A stretch of 64,000 bases of DNA, taken from assembly GCF_037543845.1 (NCBI RefSeq), contig NZ_JBBIFX010000002.1:496001-560000 (forward strand), given 5' to 3'. Origin of the DNA: Gymnodinialimonas ulvae. GTDB taxonomy: Bacteria > Pseudomonadota > Alphaproteobacteria > Rhodobacterales > Rhodobacteraceae. Below, piece after piece: positions 1 to 7,395 of the stretch. A model generated the notes under the pieces. That model ran no database searches. It was not told the origin of the DNA and saw only the letters and a list, made by a program, of their open reading frames with translations. The position numbers were made by a program, and so were the translations under genes. Numbering within the stretch: position 1 is the stretch's first letter; every line of letters begins with the position of its first letter.

Positions 1-2273
1 TGGCGATGGTGAAATCCGGCGCGAAGGATGCGCTGGATGCGGGCGCGGTGAACGCGCAGGCGCTCAATGCCGCGATCAACGATCTGCGCAAGGGCAAGAC
101 CGCCGACAGCGCAAGCGCCGAGGACAATTACGATGCGCTCAACAAATACGCCCGCGACCTGACGGCGGCGGCGCGGGAGGGCAAGATTGACCCGATCATA
201 GGCCGTGACGAGGAAATCCGCCGTGCCATGCAGGTTCTGTCGCGGCGCACCAAGAACAACCCCGTGCTGATCGGCGAGCCGGGCGTCGGCAAGACCGCCA
301 TCGCCGAGGGTTTGGCCCTGCGCATCATCAACGGCGACGTGCCGGAATCGCTGGCCAACAAGACGCTGATGTCGCTTGATATGGGCGCGCTGATTGCGGG
401 TGCGAAATATCGCGGCGAATTCGAGGAACGCCTGAAGGCTGTCCTTGGCGAGATCGCCAATGCGGCCGGCGATATCATCCTGTTCATCGACGAAATGCAC
501 GTGCTGGTTGGCGCGGGTAAGACGGATGGCGCGATGGATGCGGCCAACCTCATCAAGCCCGCACTGGCGCGCGGCGAGTTGCACTGCGTGGGCGCCACGA
601 CGCTCAACGAATATCGCAAATATGTCGAGAAGGACGCAGCCCTTGCCCGCCGGTTCCAACCGCTTGTGGTCGAAGAGCCCACCGTCGAAGACACGGTCAG
701 CATCCTGCGCGGCATCAAGGAGAAGTATGAACTTCACCATGGTGTGCGCATTTCCGACAGCGCGCTGGTGTCTGCGGCAACGCTGAGCCACCGCTACATC
801 ACCGACCGGTTTTTGCCCGACAAGGCCATCGACCTGATGGACGAGGCCGCCAGCCGTCTGCGGATGGAAGTCGACAGCAAACCCGAAGAGCTTGACGCGC
901 TCGACCGGCAGATCCTGCAAATGCAGATCGAGGCCGAGGCCCTGCGCCGTGAAGATGATGCGGCATCGAAGGACCGCTTGACCAAGCTGGAAAAAGAGCT
1001 TGGCGATTTGCAGGAGCAGAGCGCCGAGATGACCGCCAAGTGGCAGTCCGAGCGCGACAAGCTGGAAAGCGCGCGGGGCCTCAAGGAGCAGCTCGATCAA
1101 GCCCGCGCCGAGTTGGATCAGGCCAAGCGCAAGGGCGATCTGGGCCGCGCCGGTGAGCTGAGCTATGGCGTCATCCCGCAATTGGAGGCGCAACTGGCGC
1201 AGGCCGAAGAGCAGGACGAAGACGTCATGGTCGAAGAGGCCGTGCGCCCCGAGCAAATCGCCGAAGTCGTCGAGCGTTGGACGGGCGTGCCTGTCGCCAA
1301 GATGCTTGAAGGGGAACGCGAAAAGCTGCTGCGCATGGAAGACGAGCTTGGCAAACGCGTCATCGGTCAGCATCAGGCCGTGTCCGCCGTCAGCCGTGCG
1401 GTCCGCCGCGCGCGGGCCGGGTTGCAGGACGAGGGCCGCCCGCTGGGCAGTTTCCTGTTCCTCGGGCCGACCGGCGTGGGCAAGACCGAGCTGACCAAGG
1501 CGCTGGCCGAATACCTGTTCGATGACGATCAGGCGATGGTTCGCATCGACATGTCCGAGTTCATGGAAAAGCACGCGGTCGCCCGCCTGATTGGCGCGCC
1601 TCCGGGCTATGTCGGCTATGACGAAGGCGGGGTGTTGACCGAAGCCGTGCGCCGCCGCCCGTATCAGGTGATCCTGTTTGACGAGGTCGAAAAGGCCCAT
1701 CCGGAGGTCTTCAACGTTCTGTTGCAGGTGCTCGACGATGGCATCCTGACCGATGGGCAGGGCCGCCAGGTCGATTTCAAGCAGACGTTGATCGTGCTGA
1801 CCTCCAACCTCGGAAGCCAGGCGCTCAGCCACTTGCCCGAAGGCGCGGACGCCGCCGAGGCGCAGCGCGATGTGATGGACGCCGTGCGCGCGCATTTCCG
1901 ACCGGAATTCCTGAACCGTCTGGACGATATGATCGTCTTCGACCGCCTCAGCCGGGCCGATATGGATGGCATCGTGACAATCCAGATGGGGCGTCTCGAA
2001 CGTCGTCTGGCGGCACGTAACATCCACCTTGATCTGGACGACGGCGCCCGGACCTGGCTCGCCGATGAAGGCTACGATCCGGTCTTCGGCGCACGACCGC
2101 TCAAGCGCGTGATCCAGCGGGCGTTGCAGGACCAACTGGCCGAGATGATCCTGGCCGGGGATGTCATGGATGGGGCCGAAGTCTCCGTCACCGCCGGGGC
2201 CGATGGGCTGATCGTGGGCGACCGCGTGGCGCCCTCGAACCGGCCGAAACCGGACGATGCCGTGGTCCACTGA
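1..2273 (+). CDS. clpB: ClpB disaggregase, 5'-truncated by window edge
   Basis: ClpB is the cytoplasmic AAA+ disaggregase that threads aggregated proteins with DnaK/DnaJ/GrpE. About 755 residues are visible; the family has about 860-870, so the N-domain and true start lie left of the window. Counting from the first visible Met (position 6): Walker A of NBD1 GEPGVGKT at residues 90-97, Walker B ILFIDEMHVL near 157-166, the charged heptad-rich middle domain near 300-420, NBD2 Walker A GPTGVGKT near 488 and Walker B VILFDEVEKAH near 555, then TSNLGS (sensor) and the C-terminal FGARPLKRVIQ signature. Frame is intact to TGA 2271-2273, followed by a strong terminator. ClpA is excluded because the long middle domain is present. 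Confidence 0.97.
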   Translation, partial: AMVKSGAKDALDAGAVNAQALNAAINDLRKGKTADSASAEDNYDALNKYARDLTAAAREGKIDPIIGRDEEIRRAMQVLSRRTKNNPVLIGEPGVGKTAIAEGLALRIINGDVPESLANKTLMSLDMGALIAGAKYRGEFEERLKAVLGEIANAAGDIILFIDEMHVLVGAGKTDGAMDAANLIKPALARGELHCVGATTLNEYRKYVEKDAALARRFQPLVVEEPTVEDTVSILRGIKEKYELHHGVRISDSALVSAATLSHRYITDRFLPDKAIDLMDEAASRLRMEVDSKPEELDALDRQILQMQIEAEALRREDDAASKDRLTKLEKELGDLQEQSAEMTAKWQSERDKLESARGLKEQLDQARAELDQAKRKGDLGRAGELSYGVIPQLEAQLAQAEEQDEDVMVEEAVRPEQIAEVVERWTGVPVAKMLEGEREKLLRMEDELGKRVIGQHQAVSAVSRAVRRARAGLQDEGRPLGSFLFLGPTGVGKTELTKALAEYLFDDDQAMVRIDMSEFMEKHAVARLIGAPPGYVGYDEGGVLTEAVRRRPYQVILFDEVEKAHPEVFNVLLQVLDDGILTDGQGRQVDFKQTLIVLTSNLGSQALSHLPEGADAAEAQRDVMDAVRAHFRPEFLNRLDDMIVFDRLSRADMDGIVTIQMGRLERRLAARNIHLDLDDGARTWLADEGYDPVFGARPLKRVIQRALQDQLAEMILAGDVMDGAEVSVTAGADGLIVGDRVAPSNRPKPDDAVVH

Positions 2274-2290
2274 CCCGACACCAGATCAAA

Positions 2291-2325
2291 CGCCCCGCTG
2301 ATCCGATCAGTGGGGCGTTTTTCTT
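2291..2325 (+). terminator. Rho-independent terminator of clpB
   Basis: Twelve-pair stem CGCCCCGCTGAT / ATCAGTGGGGCG (one G-U pair) with a 3-nt loop, followed by TTTTTCTT. It starts 17 nt after the clpB stop. The right end touches the stop codon of the convergent 43-aa gene, so it may also serve that strand, although there is no T-run on the minus side. Confidence 0.9.
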
Positions 2326-2455
2326 ACCTGCACCGATACATGCGGCTCAGCATTTCGCGCTCATCCTGCGCCCAATCACGGGCCGCATCCCCGGCGCGCA
2401 TCGGCGCATCGCAAAACGCGACGATCCGCTCGACCCATCGCTCAAGCCAGCCCAT
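2324..2455 (-). CDS. Small hypothetical protein, 43 aa
   Basis: A 43-codon frame whose ATG overlaps the stop of the upstream 90-aa gene (TGATG at 2453-2457), suggesting translational coupling. The product begins MGWLERWVERIVAFC and has a Trp-rich amphipathic N-terminus and an acidic centre. It ends at the clpB terminator. No family recognised. The coupling and tight fit are the only support; it could be a chance frame. Confidence 0.5.
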   Translation of the reverse strand: MGWLERWVERIVAFCDAPMRAGDAARDWAQDEREMLSRMYRCR

Positions 2456-2727
2456 CACACCTCCTCCACGAAGAACGACAGCTGCTCGATGAAGCCCCAT
2501 TTGCGCATCATCGCATCGCCCTCCGGCGTGCGGGACGCGGCGCGCAGGCCGTCGAGGCCATGCACCTCGCCCACCACGGCGATCTGGTTCGGGTCGTTGG
2601 GGTCCGGCAACAGCTTGGGCAGGTCGGCGTATGTGCCGAAGACCCGCGCGTGATCTTCGCGGTATTCCTGCACTTTGCCGGGGTTGGGAACGTCGGCGGT
2701 GCGGGCGATTGAAACCATGAGAGCCAT
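2455..2727 (-). CDS. Hypothetical 90-aa protein
   Basis: Ninety residues, starting MALMVSIARTADVPNPGKVQ, with a ribosome-binding purine run (GAAAGGAAG) just upstream of the ATG. Alternating strands and helices (VSIAR..., QIAVVGEVHGLDGL, LSFFVEEV) resemble small ferredoxin-like dimeric barrel proteins of the ABM/EthD type, but no diagnostic motif is visible, so this is only a fold guess. Divergent from the LysR gene at 2839, which makes it a possible target of that regulator. First gene of a two-gene unit with the 43-aa frame. Confidence 0.65.
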   Translation of the reverse strand: MALMVSIARTADVPNPGKVQEYREDHARVFGTYADLPKLLPDPNDPNQIAVVGEVHGLDGLRAASRTPEGDAMMRKWGFIEQLSFFVEEV

Positions 2728-2838
2728 TGAATTCTTCCTTTCGGGCTGGGTCCGTTATCTGACCCCCGGACCATCGCTCAGTTGCGCTGTTCGCATAATC
2801 CGCCCAATGTCGGTTTCATTATCCCATGAGGTCGAACA

Positions 2839-3753
2839 ATGATCGACAAGCTGCGCATGATGGCGATTTTCCAGGCGGTGGCCGAGGCCGGGTCATTCCG
2901 TGCGGCGGCCAAGCGCCTGAACCTGTCGCCGTCGGTGATCAGCCACCATATCTCGCAATTCGAAGCGCAGCTTGGCGTGCCGCTTCTCTATCGCTCCACC
3001 CGGCGCATGTCGCTTACCGATGCGGGCCGCGATCTGCTGGGCGCAAGCCAACGGATGTCCACCGCCGCCGTTGAAGGCCTCGCCGCACTGGAACGCCGCA
3101 AGCGCAACCCATCGGGCCGCCTGCGCCTGACCTCCAACACCGCAGCCGCCCACCATCCCTATTCCGAAATCTGGACCCGCTTCGCCCGTGCCTATCCCGA
3201 CATCCAACTCGAAATGCACTTCTCCGATGCACGCGTCCCGTTGGAAGGCTCGGGGTTCGACGTGGCGATCCGAGGGACGTCATCGGGGCTGGACGACAGC
3301 AGCTATCACGCCCGCAAACTGGGGCAGCTGCGACTGTGCATGTTTTGCAGCCCCGATTATGCCCGGGCCCGCCCCGCGCCGCGCGATATCGACGATCTGG
3401 CCGATTGGGGGCGGATCGAATACCTGCCTGTCCCCTGGCAGGTCCTGGCGACCTCCGAAGCCGGAGACGTGCCCAAGACCACGCCGCGCGTGGTCCAGTC
3501 CTTCGACAATTTCACCATGGCGCGCGCCTTCGTGGAGGCTGGTCTGGGCTTCATGGTCGAAACCTTGCCGCTGGTGATGGAGGATCTCCGCACGGGCCGC
3601 CTGGTGCAGATCCTGCCCGAGCGCCCGCTGAAGCATATCGAGGCATTCGCCGTCTATCCCGCCAATGCGGGCCGCGACAGCCTTGCGCGCTTGCTGGTGG
3701 ATTTCCTGCTCGATCAACGCTGGCTCTCTGATCACGGGTGGGAATCGCCCTAG
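2839..3753 (+). CDS. LysR-family transcriptional regulator
   Basis: 304 aa, the normal length for LysR proteins. The N-terminal winged HTH (about residues 1-60) shows the family pattern FQAVAEAGSFRAAAKRLNLS, then SVISHHISQFEAQLGVPLLYR and the wing STRRMSLTDAGRDLL. From about residue 90 follows the two-lobed effector-binding domain, with no signal peptide or membrane segment. Divergent from the 90-aa gene across a 111-bp spacer, the classic LysR arrangement. The 3' end overlaps the convergent WYL regulator by 4 bp. The effector cannot be read from sequence. Confidence 0.93.
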   Translation: MIDKLRMMAIFQAVAEAGSFRAAAKRLNLSPSVISHHISQFEAQLGVPLLYRSTRRMSLTDAGRDLLGASQRMSTAAVEGLAALERRKRNPSGRLRLTSNTAAAHHPYSEIWTRFARAYPDIQLEMHFSDARVPLEGSGFDVAIRGTSSGLDDSSYHARKLGQLRLCMFCSPDYARARPAPRDIDDLADWGRIEYLPVPWQVLATSEAGDVPKTTPRVVQSFDNFTMARAFVEAGLGFMVETLPLVMEDLRTGRLVQILPERPLKHIEAFAVYPANAGRDSLARLLVDFLLDQRWLSDHGWESP

Positions 3754-4487
3754 GCCTTTTCGAGCGGCTGCGCCGTTAACCCCCGATACGACCGCACATC
3801 CCCCTCGAACGGCACATGCCGCCGCCGGAACGTCGTGCCCTCCATCACCTCGGGCGCGCTGATCCGGTCCATCCGAAAGTGCCGGAAATCCTCCCGCGCC
3901 GGATCCCACGCCACCAGATACCACAGCGGCGGCAGGATCAGCATCGCCTGAGGCTCCACCGCGCGCGCCGTCACCTGCCCCTTTGCATCGCGATAGCCAA
4001 AGCAGATCATCTGCCGCCCCAGAAACCCCGCCTCGACCGTCGGCAAAAGCGCGTCATCCATCGCGCCCATATCCGACAAATCCTGCAACGGCGACAATTG
4101 CCCGATATGCAGACACTCCAGAAACGCGCGCAGGTCCCGCACCTTGTCGCGGGGCAAGGCGCGCTCGATCTTGGCGAGCCCCGCATCTGCCAATCCGCCG
4201 AACGGCAAGCCGCCCGCCGCCCGCATCGCCGCCACGGAGATCAAAAGCGCGAAGACCTCCGGCACCGTAAGCCGCGCGTTGGTCTGCACCGAGGTCGGGT
4301 CAAGCTGCACCCCGCCCCCGCGCCCCACATCGGAATGGATCACGAACCCCGCGTCGCGGAGCGCCGAGATATCGCGCAGCACCGTGCGCCGGGATGCCCC
4401 CACCTCGTCGGCAAGCGCGTCAACCGTTGTGGTTCCGGTGCGGCGCAGGCTGCGCACGATGGCGTCATGGCGGGTCCGGACATTCAT
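3750..4487 (-). CDS. HTH + WYL domain regulator (YafY type)
   Basis: 245 aa. N-terminal HTH (residues 1-60: RTGTTTVDALADEVGASRRTVLRDISALRDAGFVI) of the DeoR/HTH_11 kind, followed by a C-terminal WYL domain in which the strand PPLWYLVAWDP and the later RMDRIS segment are characteristic. WYL domains usually sense a ligand, often nucleic acid or nucleotide. Divergent from the RidA gene at 4578 with a dyad (4491-4512) between them, so autoregulation plus control of RidA is plausible. Ends in a 4-bp convergent overlap with the LysR gene. Confidence 0.9.
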   Translation of the reverse strand: MNVRTRHDAIVRSLRRTGTTTVDALADEVGASRRTVLRDISALRDAGFVIHSDVGRGGGVQLDPTSVQTNARLTVPEVFALLISVAAMRAAGGLPFGGLADAGLAKIERALPRDKVRDLRAFLECLHIGQLSPLQDLSDMGAMDDALLPTVEAGFLGRQMICFGYRDAKGQVTARAVEPQAMLILPPLWYLVAWDPAREDFRHFRMDRISAPEVMEGTTFRRRHVPFEGDVRSYRGLTAQPLEKA

Positions 4488-4490
4488 GTT

Positions 4491-4512
4491 TCACCCTTAT
4501 CATGAATGGTGA
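4491..4512. promoter_or_regulatory. Candidate WYL-regulator operator
   Basis: Imperfect dyad with outer arms TCACC and GGTGA, 12 nt apart; TT and AA also match inside the arms (TCACCnTT...AAnGGTGA). It lies 3 nt upstream of the WYL regulator start and 65 nt upstream of the RidA start, between divergent genes. Function inferred from position only. Confidence 0.4.
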
Positions 4513-4577
4513 CAGATTTTGGCACTATTAGGGTTTAGACCGGTTTCAGCAACACGCAACATGAAGGAGTTGAGATT

Positions 4578-4973
4578 ATGGAACGCAAATCCGTGAACCC
4601 ATGGGATTGGTCGATCAAGCTGGGCTACAATCAGGCCGAGGTGATCGAAGGGGCCACGCGGCAGGTCATCTGCGCCGGGCAAACGGCGGTCGATGAAAAC
4701 GGTGCGCCGCAACACGCGGGCGACATGCGCGGCCAGATCGCGCTGGCCCTGGACAATCTGGAGGCCGTCTTGGCAGGCGCCGGCATGACGCTGGCCAATG
4801 TCACCCGGCTGGGCGTTTATGCCACCGATGTGGACGCGGCCCTGAAGAACTTCGACCTGATGGGCCTGCGCTTCGGCCCGCACCAGGTGCGCCCCCCGAT
4901 GACCCTGCTGGGCGTGCAACGGCTGGCCATTCCCGGGCTGATGTTCGAAATCGAGGCCACCGCGATGGCTTGA
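4578..4973 (+). CDS. RidA/YjgF/YER057c family protein
   Basis: 131 aa, the usual length for RidA homologues, which hydrolyse reactive enamine/imine intermediates from PLP enzymes in the cytoplasm. The family core is visible: GQTAVDENG, NLEAVLAGAGMTLANVTRLGVYATD, and the C-terminal VRPPMTLLGVQRLAIPGLMFEIEATA, whose Arg and Glu correspond to the catalytic-pocket Arg and Glu of RidA. AAGGAG precedes the ATG. It belongs to a sub-branch with a longer N-terminus (WDWSIKLGYNQA) rather than canonical RidA, so no symbol is assigned. Confidence 0.9.
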   Translation: MERKSVNPWDWSIKLGYNQAEVIEGATRQVICAGQTAVDENGAPQHAGDMRGQIALALDNLEAVLAGAGMTLANVTRLGVYATDVDAALKNFDLMGLRFGPHQVRPPMTLLGVQRLAIPGLMFEIEATAMA

Positions 4974-4992
4974 ACTGTGGAAGATAAACGGC

Positions 4993-5017
4993 GCCACCGG
5001 GCTGGAAGTCCGGTGGC
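4993..5017 (+). terminator. Hairpin downstream of the RidA gene
   Basis: Eight-pair stem GCCACCGG / CCGGTGGC with a 9-nt loop, 19 nt after the stop. There is no T-run, so it may be Rho-assisted or an mRNA 3'-end stabiliser. Confidence 0.4.
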
Positions 5018-5077
5018 CAAATCAGCGAAAATCGTGGTTATCGAAACGTTAACGAAAAGGCGATATGCATTTCTATT

Positions 5078-5103
5078 CAGGGGTTTAACCCCTGGTTGCA
5101 ACC
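5078..5103. repeat. Adjacent inverted repeats between convergent genes
   Basis: CAGGGGTTTAACCCCTG (arms of 8 nt) runs straight into the 10-bp palindrome GGTTGCAACC. They sit between the RidA gene and the convergent SDR, whose stop is at 5120, so they could end transcription in both directions. No T-run. Confidence 0.35.
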
Positions 5104-5119
5104 TTGCAACCCACCTCTC

Positions 5120-5866
5120 TCAACCCCGCAAAGCCGGAAGCCCGATCCCCGTAGCCTCGAACCCGCCATCCACGGCCAGTGTCTGCCCGGTGATGTAGCT
5201 GGCCTTGGCCGAGCACAGGAACACGATCGCCCCCGCAAGCTCGGCCTCGGTCCCGTATCGATTGAGCGGCAGCGCATCGTGATAGACCGCGATGATATCG
5301 GGCGTATGCACCGCCATCGCCAGCTTGGTTTTCACCGGCCCCGGCGCCACGGCATTGCAGCGGATCCCATATTCGCCCAGTTCCACCGCCTGCTGCTGCG
5401 TCAGCGCGATCACGGCGGCTTTCGAGGTTCCGTAAGCCACCCGCAACGTCGAAGCCCGCAGCCCCGAGATCGACGCGATGTTGACGATTGCGCCCTGCGT
5501 TTCCTTGAGCGCAGGCGTCGCGGCCTGGCTCATCAGGAACGTGCCATCCAGATTGATCGACATCACCCGCCGCCAGCGTTCGAAATCGGTCTCTTCAATC
5601 GGTCCGAAATCCGCGATGCCCGCGTTGTTGACCAGCGCGTCGATGCGTCCGAACGCGGCCAGGGTCTCGCGGATCGTGGCGTTCACCTGCTGTGGGTTGG
5701 AGATGTCATGGGGCAGGGCCAGCACATTGGCGCGCGCCGCGGCGGCGGTCTCAAGCTCGGCCGCATCCCAATCCACCATTGCCACGCGCCATCCTTCAGA
5801 CAGAAACGCGTCCGTTGTCGCCAACCCGATGCCGCGTGCCGCGCCGCTGACCACTGCTGTCTTCAT
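5120..5866 (-). CDS. SDR-family NAD(P) oxidoreductase
   Basis: 248 aa, a classical short-chain dehydrogenase. Cofactor motif GAARGIG near residue 8, NNAG (LVNNAGIADFG), the catalytic serine in NIASISG, and Y-x3-K as YGTSKAA; C-terminal AVDGGF. The start at 5866 is preferred over an upstream in-frame codon at 5911 because AAGGGAA stands just before it and MKTAVVSGAARG is the normal fold start. Substrate unknown. Separated from the fasciclin pair upstream on the same strand by a strong terminator, so probably its own transcript. Confidence 0.92.
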   Translation of the reverse strand: MKTAVVSGAARGIGLATTDAFLSEGWRVAMVDWDAAELETAAAARANVLALPHDISNPQQVNATIRETLAAFGRIDALVNNAGIADFGPIEETDFERWRRVMSINLDGTFLMSQAATPALKETQGAIVNIASISGLRASTLRVAYGTSKAAVIALTQQQAVELGEYGIRCNAVAPGPVKTKLAMAVHTPDIIAVYHDALPLNRYGTEAELAGAIVFLCSAKASYITGQTLAVDGGFEATGIGLPALRG

Positions 5867-5927
5867 TGGATGTTCCCTTTGTGCCGTGTGTTTCGGCGCA
5901 GTGAACGCCATGCGCGCGGGCCGGACA

Positions 5928-5962
5928 AGAAAAACCCCCGCGCCAGCGGACAGGCGCGGGGG
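5928..5962 (-). terminator. Terminator of the fasciclin genes
   Basis: Ten-pair stem CCCCCGCGCC / GGCGCGGGGG with an 8-nt loop. Read on the minus strand it is followed by a T-run (AAAAA on plus at 5930-5934), as expected for the end of the minus-strand fasciclin unit. Confidence 0.88.
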
Positions 5963-6006
5963 TGCATCGGGACCCGAAGGGACGGAGGATCCCGATCGTC
6001 AGCGGA

Positions 6007-6519
6007 TCAATGCGGCAGCAGGACCGCGTCGATGATGTGCACGACGCCGTTGGACGCGAATACATCAGCCGTGGTCACGCGCGTGTTGCCGTTCAGAACG
6101 ACAGTCCCGCTGCGGCCATCGACGCGGATCGCCTGACCCTGCACGGTGCGGTGCACGGCTCCGCGCTGACCCACAAACTGGGAGGCCGGGTAGTAGTCGG
6201 GCGAGACGTGATACGTCAGCACATTGGTCAGCGCCGGAATGTCCGCCAGCAGGCTGTCGAGCACGCCGTGGGGCAAGTGGGCGAAGGCGCGGTTGGTCGG
6301 CGCGAAGACAGTGAAATTGCCGCGCGAGGACAATGTGTCGACAAGGCCCGCCGCTTGAACCGCGGTCACAAGCGTCGAGAGATCGGGCGTTGCGGCTGCA
6401 AGCTCGACAATGTTCGAAGAGCCGGTCACGGCGCGCGCGGGCAGAGTGGTGGCGAGGCCGGCAAGCGGTGCTGCGGCAACGAGGCCTGCGGTTTTGGTGA
6501 TGAATTGACGACGGTCCAT
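6007..6519 (-). CDS. Fasciclin (FAS1) domain protein with Tat-like signal
   Basis: 170 aa, one FAS1 domain. The N-terminus DRRQFITKTAGLVAAAPLAGLATTLPARA carries a twin-arginine pattern and hydrophobic core, so folded export by Tat is likely. FAS1 signatures are visible: FTVFAPTNRAFAHLP and LTNVLTYHVSPDYY, then VFASNGVVHIIDAVLLP. FAS1 domains act in adhesion or matrix contact. Downstream of a paralogue at 6608 on the same strand, with a hairpin between. The two are a duplicated pair with different export signals. Confidence 0.92.
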   Translation of the reverse strand: MDRRQFITKTAGLVAAAPLAGLATTLPARAVTGSSNIVELAAATPDLSTLVTAVQAAGLVDTLSSRGNFTVFAPTNRAFAHLPHGVLDSLLADIPALTNVLTYHVSPDYYPASQFVGQRGAVHRTVQGQAIRVDGRSGTVVLNGNTRVTTADVFASNGVVHIIDAVLLPH

Positions 6520-6562
6520 ATTGGTCCCCTTCTTCCCGTATGAGTGGTGTTAGAAATCGTGG

Positions 6563-6589
6563 AAGCGGGGCGAAGTGGCCGCCCCGCTT
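6563..6589 (-). terminator. Intercistronic hairpin between fasciclin genes
   Basis: Ten-pair perfect stem AAGCGGGGCG / CGCCCCGCTT with a 7-nt loop, between the two FAS1 genes. There is no T-run on the minus strand, so partial termination or mRNA stabilisation of the upstream gene is more likely than full termination. Confidence 0.5.
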
Positions 6590-6607
6590 TCTGGTCGGAG
6601 CCGCGCC

Positions 6608-7081
6608 TTATTGCGGCGGCAAGATCACGCTGTCGATCACGTGGATGACACCATTGGTGGCTTCGATGTCCGGGGTGACGACGGTCGCATCGTTGACCAT
6701 GACGCTGTCGCCGATGGTAATGGTGATGTCGGCGCCGTTCACGGTGGTGGCGGTCATGCCGTCGCTCAGGTCACCTGACATCACAGCGCCGGGTACAACG
6801 TGATACGTCAGGATCGCGGTCAGGGCTTCGGTGTCTTCCAGCAGGCCTTCGACGGTGCCTTCGGGAAGCGCGGCGAAAGCTTCGTCGGTGGGGGCGAACA
6901 CGGTCAGCGGACCTTCGCCCGACAGCGTTTCCACCAGGCCAGCGGCCTCGGCTGCGGCCAGAAGCGTGGTGAACGAACCCGCTTCGGATGCGACATCGAC
7001 GATGGTGTTGGAGTGGCCGTCCGCGAAAGCGGGGGCCGCGAGGGCGGTGGAGGCCGCGAGGGCAAGAAGTGCGTTACGCAT
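6608..7081 (-). CDS. Fasciclin (FAS1) domain protein, secreted
   Basis: 157 aa with a Sec-type signal peptide (MRNALLALAASTALAAPAFA, cleavage after AFA) and one FAS1 domain: LTVFAPTDEAFAALPEG, LTAILTYHVVPGAVMSGDL, IEATNGVIHVIDSVILP. Acidic, small, probably periplasmic or released. First gene of the pair; a 308-bp upstream spacer separates it from the divergent flavoprotein gene and should hold its promoter. Confidence 0.93.
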   Translation of the reverse strand: MRNALLALAASTALAAPAFADGHSNTIVDVASEAGSFTTLLAAAEAAGLVETLSGEGPLTVFAPTDEAFAALPEGTVEGLLEDTEALTAILTYHVVPGAVMSGDLSDGMTATTVNGADITITIGDSVMVNDATVVTPDIEATNGVIHVIDSVILPPQ

Positions 7082-7395
7082 GGTCTCTCTCTTTTCTTAG
7101 GTTAACTGACGATTGCCCATGGAACGGATCACAGCCCATGGGGACGCCGAGGTCTGCCCGGCGTCAGACGGCGAAGTGGGTCAGCCCGAAACCGTTTCAA
7201 CTGAAGCGAATTTCCGCCCATGCGGTTGACCGTGAAGGGCGCGCGCCTAAGCGACGGAGCAATTCGCGTTCCAATCACGTTGCCGTGAGATCACGTGATC
7301 ATTTGTTAACGATTATTTCGAAAGGTAGATCGCCCGTTGCCGTTTCGCCTGCGATGGCCATGATGTCGCCAGCACTTTGAGGAGGCGCATTGAGG
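7082..7395. promoter_or_regulatory. Divergent intergenic region with 12-bp palindrome
   Basis: About 310 bp between the fasciclin gene and the flavoprotein gene, without a convincing gene. It contains the perfect palindrome GATCACGTGATC at 7289-7300, about 95 bp upstream of the flavoprotein start, and the AT-rich stretch TTTGTTAACGATTATTTCG after it. GGAGG at 7381-7385 is the likely ribosome-binding site of the rightward gene. Confidence 0.4.
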
